Assembly (NCBI GenBank): GCA_002411345.1
Contig: DHSL01000018.1
Location: 1-64,000, forward strand
DNA from: Bacteroidales bacterium UBA5287
GTDB lineage: Bacteria > Bacteroidota > Bacteroidia > Bacteroidales > Dysgonomonadaceae
Direction: 5' to 3'
Length of the DNA: 64,000 bases
In this document: one piece after another, positions 28,146 to 37,806 of the stretch
How the letters are laid out: the number at the start of each line of letters is the position of its first letter
How positions within the stretch are numbered: the first letter of the stretch is position 1
Position numbers and translations under genes: made by a program
Notes under the pieces: model-generated
Told to the model about the DNA's origin: nothing
The model's input: only the letters and a program-made list of their open reading frames with translations
Databases searched by the model: none

Positions 28146-28153
28146 CAAAGATA
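28146..28153 (-). promoter_or_regulatory. Putative BASS transporter -7 box
   Basis: The minus strand reads TATCTTTG, a full TAnnTTTG match 21 bases before the start codon. No clear -33 TTTG at the right spacing. The rest of the divergent 28154-28395 region shows an 8-bp inverted repeat GTACTTCA (28320-28327 and 28354-28361) and nothing else recognisable. Confidence 0.45.
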
Positions 28154-28395
28154 CAATTTAATAATATTCTAATATGTTAATGTAACCTACTTTTTGAATT
28201 GGTAGACTTCAGTAATTATCAAATAGATGTTTTACGTTTATTTAAGTGTCTTTAATTTAATACTTCCACTAAATAAGACGGCAAGTTAAGATAAAATTAA
28301 TATATTTACAAAACAAAACGTACTTCAAAATTGTAAAATTATTATGAAATTAATGAAGTACACTATTCTTATGCATATATCAAATCAATTAGTAA

Positions 28396-29667
28396 ATGAG
28401 TGCACCATTAGCAGAAAGATTACGACCTAAATCGCTGGACGAGTATGTAGGTCAAAAACATATTGTAGGAAAAAATGCGGTTTTACGTCGGATGATAGAT
28501 TCTGGACATATTCCTTCTATAATTTTGTGGGGACCTCCCGGCGTTGGAAAAACTACATTAGCATATATCATTTCCAACACAATGAAAGTACCGTTTTATC
28601 AGTTGAGTGCCGTAAATTCAGGGGTAAAAGATGTAAGAGAGGTAATAGAAAAAGCAAAAAACAATCGTTTTTTCCAAACGGCAAATCCAATATTGTTCAT
28701 TGATGAAATCCACAGATTTAGCAAGTCGCAGCAGGACTCACTCTTGCAAGCTGTTGAAACTGGAATAATCACGCTCATTGGTGCAACAACAGAAAATCCT
28801 TCGTTTGAAGTGATCCGTCCTTTGCTTTCCAGATGTCAGGTTTATGTTTTGAAATCGTTAGAGAAAAACGATCTTGAAGAATTATTAAATCATGCGATTT
28901 TGGATGATGTGGAACTCAAAAAACGTGATATTGTTGTTGAGGAAACAGATGCTTTATACCGATTTTCGGGAGGAGACGCACGTAAATTATTGAATACTAT
29001 TGAACTGATTTCAAATGCGGAAAAAGACGGGAAACTTGTAATTACCGACAAACTTGTAACAGAGCGATTGCAGGAAAATCCAGCTGCTTACGACAAAGGA
29101 GGTGAAATGCATTACGACATAGTCTCTGCATTTATAAAATCTATTCGTGGAAGTGATCCGGATGGGGCCATTTATTGGTTGGCAAGGATGGTAGCAGGTG
29201 GCGAAGATCCTGCCTTTATTGCAAGAAGATTGGTCATCTCGGCTGCAGAAGATATTGGGTTGGCTAATCCGAATGCACTGTTACTGGCAAATGCTTGTTT
29301 TGATACATTGCAGAAAATAGGTTGGCCCGAAGGACGAATTGTTTTGGCTGAGACTACTATCTACTTGGCTACTTCACCAAAAAGCAACTCTGCTTATATG
29401 GCAATTGAAAAAGCATTGGAAGAAACAAATTCGTCGGGGAACTTACCGGTTCCGCTGCATTTGAGAAATGCTCCTACATCATTAATGAAGGACCTGAACT
29501 ATGGAAAAGACTATAAATATGCGCATAGCTACGAAAATAATTTTGTGATACAGGAATTCTTACCCAAAGAGATTAAAAATAAACGTTTTTGGGATCCACA
29601 AAATTCTCCGTCAGAAAAGAAGATGAGCGAAAGAATGGACAAGCTTTGGAATGAAAAGAAAGATTAA
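28396..29667 (+). CDS. rarA: Replication-associated recombination protein A (AAA+ ATPase)
   Basis: RarA/MgsA, the bacterial Mgs1/WRNIP1 relative that acts at stalled forks. The 423 residues start with PLAERLRPKSLDEYVGQKHIVG, followed by Walker A GPPGVGKTT (residues 46-54), Walker B LFIDEIHRFSKSQQD, the sensor 1 stretch IGATTENPSFEV, and the C-terminal tetramerisation region with RGSDPDGAIYWLARMVAGGEDP, all RarA-typical. It is convergent with lptD, sharing the last 4 bases, so the two stop codons overlap. Confidence 0.96.
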   Translation: MSAPLAERLRPKSLDEYVGQKHIVGKNAVLRRMIDSGHIPSIILWGPPGVGKTTLAYIISNTMKVPFYQLSAVNSGVKDVREVIEKAKNNRFFQTANPILFIDEIHRFSKSQQDSLLQAVETGIITLIGATTENPSFEVIRPLLSRCQVYVLKSLEKNDLEELLNHAILDDVELKKRDIVVEETDALYRFSGGDARKLLNTIELISNAEKDGKLVITDKLVTERLQENPAAYDKGGEMHYDIVSAFIKSIRGSDPDGAIYWLARMVAGGEDPAFIARRLVISAAEDIGLANPNALLLANACFDTLQKIGWPEGRIVLAETTIYLATSPKSNSAYMAIEKALEETNSSGNLPVPLHLRNAPTSLMKDLNYGKDYKYAHSYENNFVIQEFLPKEIKNKRFWDPQNSPSEKKMSERMDKLWNEKKD

Positions 29668-32546
29668 TACCAAGACATATTGCCATCGTAAGGCGAATTG
29701 CGCTGGTCGTATTTCAAATCCTGCAACAATGATGCATTTGCTCTAATGGTAAAGTTATAGGATTTGTAAGGACCAATAGGAATGAAACTTGCCGACATGC
29801 TCCAGCAATGTAGATTACGTGTCAATGAACAATTTATATTGGTAAACTTTTTCAAATCAAAATTGTAATCGGTGTTAAACGTAAGGTTCCAGTTTTTAGT
29901 AGGCTGAACGGATCCGCTTAATCCAAAGTTATGTGTGAGTATGCCATTATACTCCATTTTTTCCTTATTAAAGGTGCCATAGCCGTATCTTACGGAATAG
30001 TTGAAAGATACGTTCCATTGTACGGCATTGTTCATATAACCATCACTGTCATAATTCCCTTTGTTTTCTCCCGAGGTGTCAAAAACACTGCTTCCGCCAC
30101 CTTTTTCATTGGGGTTTTGACCGATTGTACCATCATCAGGGAGACCGCTTTTTGCATCCGCGTTTTTATTGTCTTTATCACTGCTGCTTTTATCTTTACC
30201 AAACAATTTTTGAAAGGAGTCCTGATTAAGATTATATGAAAAAGTAGTACCTGTTCCAATAAGTTTTCCAATTCCTCTTCCATTGAAAGCGCGCAATTTG
30301 TTGACTCTAACAGGATTTTCGTTTTTGTCGAGTTCGTATAAATATGGTTCCCAATTAGCACTCAAGCTTAAAGTGTAACTCTTGGATAACTTCAATCTGA
30401 TATTTGAATTAATTGTACTCCATTTCAATGAGTCGGCCATCATGTTGTAATTGAAGCTGATACCTAAATCGTCAATCAAGCTGACTTTTTTCTCGCCTAT
30501 TGAATCATTATCAGTCTTCACCTTCATTTCAACATTATTCTTGAAGTCGAAACCGATACCGCCATTTGCTCCACTTGGTGCTGTACCAAAAATCATGCGG
30601 GAATATGGAGAATATTTGTACTCTACATCGTCGCCGTATTCATTTTTATAGTAATACGTTTCGTAGAAATTGTAATTCGAAGCACTGAAATCGGGTGTGT
30701 AGTTTAAACTGATGCTGGGAGAAAAAACGTGACGAATGGCTTTAACTTTATCACCAAAAACTTTCCAAGGTGTGTACATTCCGTAAAGTTTTGTAGATGC
30801 ACTTAATGATGCATTATAATCATAAACACGTTTGAATCCTCTGATGGTGTCAACAACAACATTCTGCTTACGCGATGGATCCCACGCCATACGTTCACCT
30901 CCGGTATACCAACGCTCATTGTAATTGATGCTGGGTGTAATCTGAATATAGTCAAAAAGGTTGAAAGTGGCGCTGAAAGGGATGTTATGACGCATACCGT
31001 TTTGCCAATCTTTTACTAAGCTGGATTTTAATATCTTATTCTCTTTTGTAGTGATATAATTTCTGACTTCTCCGGTATAACTCATTGATATTTTTTCGTA
31101 CCAACGCTCTTCTCCTACCAAATTCTTACGCTTGAAAGGATAGATCCTGCTCATATTTATTGAGACGTTGGGAAGTGTTACTGATATAGTTGAATCTCTG
31201 GATACCTGGTTGATATTCATCGATGCTGATAAACTCCAAGGCGAGTTGGGAAACCGTTGAGTCAAATTTATACTTGAACTTTTAGTATTGTTTGATCCTG
31301 CTCTTGAATATAATCTCGATAGATCTCGCTGATCCATTTTACTGGTCGAAAAGTTTACACTGGTCGAAAAGGTTCTGTACATATTTGCTTTTGGATCCTG
31401 AGAATGTGTCCAGTTAATCCTGAAGTCTTTTGACACTGAATAATCGGCCAGATTCTTTTCTCCCAATACTGTATTGAGGTAGTAGAGATTAAAATTACCT
31501 GAATACTTATAACGTTTTCTATAGTTCGAACGAGCACCTAATCCCCAGCTTCCTTTTGTATAAAGTTCACCGGTCACAGCTAAATCAACGTAGTCGCTGA
31601 TAGCAAAATAATAACCACCATTCTGCAGATAAAAACCTCTCTCGGTCTCATCACCAAACGAGGGCATAATAATTCCTGAAGAGTAGGTCTTGGTAAATGG
31701 GAAAAAGGCAAATGGCAACACTACGGGAAACAACGGAACATCGGCAACTACCAACCATGCTGGTCCGGTAACGACATCTTTTCCAGGACGGACTTTTGCT
31801 TTTGACAGGTTCAAATAAAAATGCGGATGATCATGATTGTCACAAGTAGTATATTTTGCATCTCGCATGTAAAATGAATTGTCTAAATTCTTTTTTGCTT
31901 GATTTGCTGTGATAAAACCTTCACCTTGCTGAGAAACAACATTCGAAATAAACGCTTTCTTTGTCTCAAAGTTATAGCGGACTTTCTTCATCTCGTACTG
32001 TGTTTCACCTTCACTAAAAACCGGATAGCCAAACTCTTTGCCAAGTGAATCAACTCCATATGTGGAAGCAATGGTACTGCTGTCCATATCCAAAATAATG
32101 TATTCGCCTTTTATACTTAAATTGCCATATTTAATGTCGCCTTCTCCATATAAATATCCTTTATTGTCACTAGTAAATACCATCGAATCTTGAGATGTGT
32201 AAAAAACGGTGGTCTCAAGGAATTCTGATTTAACTTTTAAAGTGGAATCAACACGCAATGAGTCTGGAGATGGAGTTTTGAGTGAGTCTGTTTTTAGTAT
32301 TGTCGAATCGGAAATAACAGGTTTTATGGTATCTCCGGGAAGGATCGCAGAGACTGAATCAGTCAATGAATTTTCCTGGACAACATCTTGAATGCTATCT
32401 GTAGGTGATTGAGATACAGTGCTTTGATTGCTTATGTCATTCTTTACGTCTTTAGCGTCTACTCCTTTTTTCAGTGTGGAGCATTGAACGAAATTTGACA
32501 GGACAAGTATCAAAAATATATAGTATAATAGATGCTTCATTCGCAA
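29664..32546 (-). CDS. lptD: LptD-like outer-membrane LPS assembly protein
   Basis: Large outer-membrane protein of 960 residues, the Bacteroidota version of LptD/OstA that inserts lipopolysaccharide. It begins with a lipoprotein-like leader (FVQCS, C22) and a low-complexity S/T/D-rich stretch (about 30-110). An OstA-like beta-jellyroll domain follows (about 115-260, with SEGETQYEMKKVRYNFETKKAFI). The rest is a long beta-barrel with alternating aromatic strands. Bacteroidota LptD relatives often have such an N-terminal extension. ATG at 32540 is an equally good start. A putative -7 box TAGTTTTG lies at 32576-32583. It is monocistronic, with its stop overlapping that of rarA. Confidence 0.85.
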   Translation of the reverse strand: MRMKHLLYYIFLILVLSNFVQCSTLKKGVDAKDVKNDISNQSTVSQSPTDSIQDVVQENSLTDSVSAILPGDTIKPVISDSTILKTDSLKTPSPDSLRVDSTLKVKSEFLETTVFYTSQDSMVFTSDNKGYLYGEGDIKYGNLSIKGEYIILDMDSSTIASTYGVDSLGKEFGYPVFSEGETQYEMKKVRYNFETKKAFISNVVSQQGEGFITANQAKKNLDNSFYMRDAKYTTCDNHDHPHFYLNLSKAKVRPGKDVVTGPAWLVVADVPLFPVVLPFAFFPFTKTYSSGIIMPSFGDETERGFYLQNGGYYFAISDYVDLAVTGELYTKGSWGLGARSNYRKRYKYSGNFNLYYLNTVLGEKNLADYSVSKDFRINWTHSQDPKANMYRTFSTSVNFSTSKMDQRDLSRLYSRAGSNNTKSSSINLTQRFPNSPWSLSASMNINQVSRDSTISVTLPNVSINMSRIYPFKRKNLVGEERWYEKISMSYTGEVRNYITTKENKILKSSLVKDWQNGMRHNIPFSATFNLFDYIQITPSINYNERWYTGGERMAWDPSRKQNVVVDTIRGFKRVYDYNASLSASTKLYGMYTPWKVFGDKVKAIRHVFSPSISLNYTPDFSASNYNFYETYYYKNEYGDDVEYKYSPYSRMIFGTAPSGANGGIGFDFKNNVEMKVKTDNDSIGEKKVSLIDDLGISFNYNMMADSLKWSTINSNIRLKLSKSYTLSLSANWEPYLYELDKNENPVRVNKLRAFNGRGIGKLIGTGTTFSYNLNQDSFQKLFGKDKSSSDKDNKNADAKSGLPDDGTIGQNPNEKGGGSSVFDTSGENKGNYDSDGYMNNAVQWNVSFNYSVRYGYGTFNKEKMEYNGILTHNFGLSGSVQPTKNWNLTFNTDYNFDLKKFTNINCSLTRNLHCWSMSASFIPIGPYKSYNFTIRANASLLQDLKYDQRNSPYDGNMSWY

Positions 32547-32627
32547 AAAACCTGATAGGGTATGGCTTTAACATGCAAAACTAATCAAAAGTGCATTAAT
32601 AAACACTTAAAATTATAAAAATAAAAC

Positions 32628-33932
32628 TTAACTCTGTTGGATTAAGTAATTTTTTACGCTTTCAGTATCTGATGGCAGCTTAATTGAGAGTTTACTTTTT
32701 TTCGTAAATGATTCAAGTTTTTCCGGAACATCAATCTTTTCATCAATTATCTGTTCTACTATTTCCTTGAACTTAGCTGGATGAGCGGTTGCTAAAAAAA
32801 TGCCGGTCTCATCAGGTTCTTTCTTGTCTTTTAATGCTTTATATGCACATGCGCCATGAGGATCAAGAAGATAACCCGATTTAGTGTAAACATCATTGAT
32901 CGTTTGTTTTATTTCATCATCGGTATATGTGAATCCTGTAATGTCTTTTGTAATTGACTGATATGATGATCTATAAAGATCTATGATCCTGTCAAAATTA
33001 CTGGGAGCACCTACATCCATCGCATTTGCAATTGTTTGAATGGAAGGTTTTGGCTGATAGTCGCCTGTCTTTAAATAATTGAAAAAGGTGTCGTTCTTAT
33101 TGTTGGCGGCAAAGAATCTATGTATAGGAAGTCCCATCTTTTTTGCAAAAAGACCGGCAGTAAGATTACCAAGATTACCGCTGGGAACGGAATAGACTAC
33201 TTTGTTCGAAATGCCAAGATTTACCAATTGGGCATATCCATAAAAATAATAAAACGACTGTGGCAAAAACCTGGCTACGTTAATTGAATTGGCAGATGTC
33301 AGGTTCATTTGTTTATTCAAATCTTTATCTAGAAACATTGATTTTACTAATCTCTGACAATCGTCGAAGGTGCCGTCAATTTCTAATGCGGTAATATTCT
33401 GACCCAATGTTGTGAATTGTGATTCTTGTATATTGCTTACTTTGCCTGATGGATATAATACAATTACTTGAATTCCTTCGACTCCCAAAAAGCCGTTTGC
33501 GACTGCACTACCGGTGTCTCCGGATGTAGCTACCAGTACTTTAATGTTCTCCTGGTGTTGTTTCTTTACAAAATAGGACAACAAACGAGCCATAAAACGG
33601 GCGCCGACATCCTTGAAAGCAAACGTGGGACCGTGAAAAAGTTCCAATACATAAATGCCTTCTTCTACTTTTTTTAACGGGATAGCAAAATTTAACGTTT
33701 CTGATACTATCGTGCTCAGGTCTTCTTCAGGAATATCTTCACCGAAAAAAGCGTTCGCAACGGTTTTGCCTATTTCGGTCAAGTTCATACTGCCAATGTT
33801 GTCAATAAATTCTTTTGATAAATGATTAATTGATTTGGGCATGTAAAGTCCTTTGTCTGGTGCAAGTCCCTTTATCACTGCTTCTTGCAGCGATACCTCA
33901 GGGGCATTGTGGTTTGTACTGTAATATTTCAT
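32628..33932 (-). CDS. thrC: Threonine synthase
   Basis: PLP enzyme of fold-type II converting O-phosphohomoserine to threonine. It is 434 residues with the thrC-type N-terminus (MKYYSTNHNAPEVSLQEAVIKGLAPDKGLYMP), the PLP lysine K107 in GPTFAFKDVGARF, the phosphate-binding VATSGDTGSAVANGF, and VPSGNLGNLTAGLFAKKMGLP. It is the last gene of the thr operon; its ATG overlaps the upstream kinase stop codon by 4 bases. No clear terminator follows. Confidence 0.97.
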   Translation of the reverse strand: MKYYSTNHNAPEVSLQEAVIKGLAPDKGLYMPKSINHLSKEFIDNIGSMNLTEIGKTVANAFFGEDIPEEDLSTIVSETLNFAIPLKKVEEGIYVLELFHGPTFAFKDVGARFMARLLSYFVKKQHQENIKVLVATSGDTGSAVANGFLGVEGIQVIVLYPSGKVSNIQESQFTTLGQNITALEIDGTFDDCQRLVKSMFLDKDLNKQMNLTSANSINVARFLPQSFYYFYGYAQLVNLGISNKVVYSVPSGNLGNLTAGLFAKKMGLPIHRFFAANNKNDTFFNYLKTGDYQPKPSIQTIANAMDVGAPSNFDRIIDLYRSSYQSITKDITGFTYTDDEIKQTINDVYTKSGYLLDPHGACAYKALKDKKEPDETGIFLATAHPAKFKEIVEQIIDEKIDVPEKLESFTKKSKLSIKLPSDTESVKNYLIQQS

Positions 33933-35140
33933 TGGATAGAGAAAAATTTATCAATAAATTCTTTGCCATGAAGCAATCCAAAACAGCCGTTCTTTGCAGC
34001 TGTTTCATCGTAGGTTGTAACGGAATCGGGAATAATACCTTTGTGATAGAGCAAAAAAGGAACTGCATCGCGTGTGTGGGTACGGACTTCACATGGAGTT
34101 GGATGGTCTGGTAAAACGGCTATGACTACTGTTTCTTCCATCTTTTCGGTCTCTTCATAGATAGTCTTCATAATGCGTTGGTCTAAATACTCAATCGTTT
34201 TGATTTTTAATGGTATATCGCCTTCGTGTCCTGCTTCATCGCTTGCTTCTATATGAAGATAAACAAAATCCCTGGTTTTTAACGCATTCAGCGCTGCCTG
34301 GGCCTTGCCTTCATAGTTCGTGTCGTACAATCCTGTAGCTCCTTCTACATTGATAATGTCTAAACCGGCATAAACACCAATTCCTCTTATCAAGTCTACG
34401 GCAGAAATTACGGCTCCACTGTTAATGGGGTACATCTGGGCAAGACGATTCATTTGTGGTCGATAACCGGGCGACCAAGGCCAAATGCTGTTCGCGGGAT
34501 CTTTTCCTGCTGATATTCGTTTTTTGTTGATTGGGTGATCTCGCAATATCTCTTGTGACGATAGAATCAATTCATTAAGTGCTTTTGCAGTTGACAGGGA
34601 TTCTTCAACTAAGGGCTTTATCAGTAATGGAACAAAAGGCTTTTCGGGAACATCATGAGGTGGAGTGCAATAAATGTTTTTATTGCCGTTCTTCATTTTT
34701 AATAAATGACGATACGAAACACCTGGATGGAAACTGAAAGTGTCATTCCCTAATCGGTCGTTCAAAAAATGGATGAGCTCAGTGGCTTCTGGAGTGCTGA
34801 TATGACCCGCTGAATGGTTTTTTAATAAATCTCCTTCAATGCAGACAAGGTTGCAACGCATGGCCATCTCACCGGGAAGAATATCAACGCCCATACTGGC
34901 GGCTTCTAAAACGCCGCGACCTTCATAAACTGTGGGGATATCATAACCGAGAACCGACAAATTGGCAATCTCACTTCCTGGCGAAAAGCCTTCGGGAATG
35001 GTGTCCAACAGACCATTCTGGCCTTTCAATGCAAGTAAATCCAAATAGGGTGTATGGGCAACTTGCATAGGAGTTTTGTTTCCTAAACTTTCTATGGGTA
35101 AATCGGCCATGCCATCACCCAAAATAATTATATATTTCAT
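33929..35140 (-). CDS. Homoserine kinase, type III (phosphoglycerate mutase-like)
   Basis: Member of the alkaline phosphatase superfamily (cofactor-independent phosphoglycerate mutase/ApgM group), 403 residues. The metal-site start is IIILGDGMADLP; GFSPGSEIANLSVLGYD carries the nucleophile serine; the second metal cluster is in HIEASDEAGHEGD and AVLPDHPTPCEVRTHTRDAVPF. Because it lies between thrA and thrC with 4- and 7-base spacing, and no GHMP-type thrB is present, it most likely phosphorylates homoserine, a role known for this group in Bacteroidota. By sequence alone phosphoglycerate mutase activity cannot be excluded. Confidence 0.85.
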   Translation of the reverse strand: MKYIIILGDGMADLPIESLGNKTPMQVAHTPYLDLLALKGQNGLLDTIPEGFSPGSEIANLSVLGYDIPTVYEGRGVLEAASMGVDILPGEMAMRCNLVCIEGDLLKNHSAGHISTPEATELIHFLNDRLGNDTFSFHPGVSYRHLLKMKNGNKNIYCTPPHDVPEKPFVPLLIKPLVEESLSTAKALNELILSSQEILRDHPINKKRISAGKDPANSIWPWSPGYRPQMNRLAQMYPINSGAVISAVDLIRGIGVYAGLDIINVEGATGLYDTNYEGKAQAALNALKTRDFVYLHIEASDEAGHEGDIPLKIKTIEYLDQRIMKTIYEETEKMEETVVIAVLPDHPTPCEVRTHTRDAVPFLLYHKGIIPDSVTTYDETAAKNGCFGLLHGKEFIDKFFSIQ

Positions 35141-35147
35141 GATCGCT

Positions 35148-37592
35148 TCATCGAATGTTCGCTATTGAAATAATGTCGGAGAAAACTCCTGCTGCCGTAA
35201 CACTAGCACCGGCGCCATATCCTTTTATTACCATCGGATATTCGTTGTACCTTTCTGTGGTGATCATTATGATGTTATTGCTGCCCTCAAGGTTGTAGAA
35301 TGGGTGACCTTGTTCTACTTCTCGCAATGAGACTTCACATTTTCCGTCGTCATAAGTGGCTACAAATCGAAGATTCTTGCCCTCTTTGGCTAATTGTTTC
35401 CTGCGCATCTCAAAGGTTTCGTCTAACTGTGGAAGGGATTGCCAGAATTCATCTAACGTTCCTTCAAAATATTCTTGGGGCACGAACAGCGACTTTTTAA
35501 CATCGCTTTGTTCAATAACTGCTCCGGCTTCGCGGGAAAGGATTACTAGTTTGCGAACTACGTCCAATCCGCTTAAATCTATTCGAGGATCGGGTTCTGC
35601 ATAATGCTCGTCTACGGCCATTTTAACGGCTTTGCTGAATGGAATTTCTTCGCTTAATGTGTTGAAGATGAAATTTAATGTACCGGAAAGCACGGCTTCT
35701 AACTTGATTATTTTATCTCCTGAATTAATCAGGGAATTCATTGTGTTGATAATCGGTAAACCGGCGCCTACATTAGTCTCAAACAGAAACTTTACTCCCG
35801 ATTTGCGGGCTGTTTCTTTCAATAGATTGTAGTTCTCATAAGATGATGATGCTGCAATTTTATTTGCAGTGACAACAGAAATATTGTGGGACATTAACTC
35901 TATATATAGGTCGGCAATAGAGGGACTTGCCGTGCAGTCTACAAATACAGAATTGAAAATGTTCATCTTCAAAATCTCATTTCGGATCAACTCTGGAGAA
36001 CTTTTCTTACCATTGGTCATCAAATTTTCATAATATCCTTCTAATGGAATTCCATCGCGTGTAAATAGAGCTTTCCTGCCATTGGCAATGCCTACAATAT
36101 TAAGTCGCAGCTTGTTCTGCTCTTTTAATGTATCTCTCTGTTTCTTTATCTGCTCTAATAGTTTACTGCCCACAATTCCTGTCCCGATAATGAATATGTT
36201 CATCTCTTGATAGGGTGATAGGAAAAATGAGTCATGAATGACATTCAACGACTTTTTCAAATCGATTTTTGATATTACACATGAAATATTGGTCTCACCA
36301 GCACCTTGTGCTAATGCAACAATACTAATGCCGTTCCTGCCTAATGCTCCAAAAAATTTACCAGCAATTCCGGGAACATGTTTCATGTTCTGACCTACAA
36401 TGGCTATAGTGGCTAAATCATATTCTACAATGATTTCATTGATGCTGCCCATTCTTATTTCGTACGAAAATTCCTTGCTTAGTACTTTTTGAGAGAGCTC
36501 TGCGTCTTGGGTGCGAACGCCAATGGATGTGCTGTTCTCTGATGAGGCTTGCGATACCAAAAACACGCTGATACCATTATTGGCTAATGCGGTGAAAATG
36601 CGTTTGTTTACACCGATAACACCAACCATGCCTAACCCCTGAATGGTAATCAAAGCTGTGTCGTTTATGGACGAAATACCTTTAATGATCTTACCGTTTC
36701 GGTTTGGCTTAATATTACTGATTAAAGTGCCTTTCGATTCGGGCTTGAACGTATTTCTTATGTAAATAGGTATATTCTTATGATATACAGGAAAAATAGT
36801 CGGAGGATAAATAACTTTGGCACCGAAATTTGTTAACTCAATGGCTTCGGTAAATGAGAGTTCTTCAATTACATAAGCCGACTGGATTATCTTTGGATCT
36901 GCAGTCATGAAACCATCTACGTCTGTCCAGATTTCCAGCATCTCTGCATCCATTGCCGAGGCAATAATGGAAGCTGTATAGTCAGAACCGCCTCTGCCAA
37001 GATTGGTGATGTCGTCGTCGTCTTTACTCGATGAAATAAAACCGGGTACAAGTGCTACCTTTGGCATGGGGGATTCGGAAAATGTTTCATGAATCAACCT
37101 GTTGCAAAGGGGAATGTCGGGGATATGACTGTTAAACTGACGGGTGGTCTTTATAAATCTGGTAGAATCAAAGAGTTGAGCGCCGACAATAATCTTGCTG
37201 ATAATCAGTGAGGATAATCGCTCTCCATAACTGACAATCTTGTCTGATGTCTTCTGGGACAAATCGCCAATAAGATATACTCCACGTAATATGTTTTGTA
37301 AATCATCAAAAAGAATGCGCGCTTTTTTTGAAATGTCTTCGCGGATTTCTTCGTCGGCAATCATTTCATTAATAATACGTTCGTGCTTTTGGATGATCTC
37401 GTCCAAGACTGATTTGTAACCTGCGTTGGTCTTTAAAGCAAAATCGGCTGCCAACAATAATCTGTCAGTAACACTTCCAAGTGCAGAAACAACAACAATA
37501 ACGGGGTCTTTCTCTGACTCTACTATGTTTTTTACTAATTTAAGACTCTCGGGCGAACCTACTGAGGTTCCGCCGAATTTCATAACTTTCAT
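35148..37592 (-). CDS. thrA: Bifunctional aspartokinase / homoserine dehydrogenase
   Basis: Catalyses the first and third steps of the aspartate pathway. The 814 residues consist of an aspartokinase domain (VMKFGGTSVGSPESLKLV at the start, LGRGGSDYTASIIASAMDAEMLEIWTDVDGFMTADP near residue 220), two ACT regulatory domains (about 315-455, probable threonine-binding sites), and an NAD(P)-dependent homoserine dehydrogenase domain from about residue 460 (FIIGTGIVGSKLLEQI, then EPDPRIDLSGLDVVRKLVILSREAG near 670). It is the first gene of the thr operon. It is probably controlled by feedback through the ACT domains and by the upstream leader with a Thr/Met/Ile-rich ORF. Confidence 0.97.
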   Translation of the reverse strand: MKVMKFGGTSVGSPESLKLVKNIVESEKDPVIVVVSALGSVTDRLLLAADFALKTNAGYKSVLDEIIQKHERIINEMIADEEIREDISKKARILFDDLQNILRGVYLIGDLSQKTSDKIVSYGERLSSLIISKIIVGAQLFDSTRFIKTTRQFNSHIPDIPLCNRLIHETFSESPMPKVALVPGFISSSKDDDDITNLGRGGSDYTASIIASAMDAEMLEIWTDVDGFMTADPKIIQSAYVIEELSFTEAIELTNFGAKVIYPPTIFPVYHKNIPIYIRNTFKPESKGTLISNIKPNRNGKIIKGISSINDTALITIQGLGMVGVIGVNKRIFTALANNGISVFLVSQASSENSTSIGVRTQDAELSQKVLSKEFSYEIRMGSINEIIVEYDLATIAIVGQNMKHVPGIAGKFFGALGRNGISIVALAQGAGETNISCVISKIDLKKSLNVIHDSFFLSPYQEMNIFIIGTGIVGSKLLEQIKKQRDTLKEQNKLRLNIVGIANGRKALFTRDGIPLEGYYENLMTNGKKSSPELIRNEILKMNIFNSVFVDCTASPSIADLYIELMSHNISVVTANKIAASSSYENYNLLKETARKSGVKFLFETNVGAGLPIINTMNSLINSGDKIIKLEAVLSGTLNFIFNTLSEEIPFSKAVKMAVDEHYAEPDPRIDLSGLDVVRKLVILSREAGAVIEQSDVKKSLFVPQEYFEGTLDEFWQSLPQLDETFEMRRKQLAKEGKNLRFVATYDDGKCEVSLREVEQGHPFYNLEGSNNIIMITTERYNEYPMVIKGYGAGASVTAAGVFSDIISIANIR

Positions 37593-37662
37593 ATGATTAT
37601 GAATATTTGTTCGTTTTTTAAATAAACGAGATGTAATTTATAAATTATGTTGATCAGGAAAT

Positions 37663-37728
37663 GACAACCGGGTGGTTATCAGAAAAGCAGTGCCCTGCTT
37701 AAAGGATGTGAAAATTATATAACCCCCC
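37663..37728 (-). promoter_or_regulatory. Candidate attenuator stems in the thr leader
   Basis: Three stems in the minus-strand leader cannot all form. (a) GGGGGGTTAT (37728-37719, inside the last leader codons) pairs with ATAACCACCC (37679-37670), nine of ten pairs. (b) AAGCAG-GGCA-CTGCTT (37700-37685) is followed by TTCT. (c) GATAACC-ACCC-GGTTGTC (37680-37663) shares its left arm with (a). The overlap of (a) with the leader ORF means a ribosome stalled upstream or running to the stop would change which forms. The assignment of terminator and antiterminator is not settled by eye. Confidence 0.5.
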
Positions 37729-37795
37729 AAGGGGTCATATTCATTGTTGTAGTTATATGTGTGTATGCCAGATACATTTTATGCATTGAAAACAT
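37715..37795 (-). CDS. Candidate thr operon leader peptide
   Basis: A 26-codon ORF ending 122 bases before thrA. Its core reads YTHITTTMNMT; in total it has five Thr, five Met and two Ile codons, the amino acids made from the pathway's products. Internal ATGs at 37786 and 37777 are alternative starts (23 or 20 residues) and may be preferable, because the first ATG lies only a few bases after the predicted transcription start. It follows a perfect TATCTTTG -7 box and is followed by alternative stems. Such leader peptides act by ribosome stalling in transcription attenuation. The function is inferred from composition and position. Confidence 0.7.
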   Translation of the reverse strand: MFSMHKMYLAYTHITTTMNMTPWGVI

Positions 37796-37806
37796 ATTAT
37801 ATGCTA

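Noticed and set aside
28320..28361. GTACTTCA inverted repeat before rarA as an operator or RNA element
   Set aside because: Only 8 bp with a 26-base spacer and no promoter box in register; too weak to call beyond noting it.
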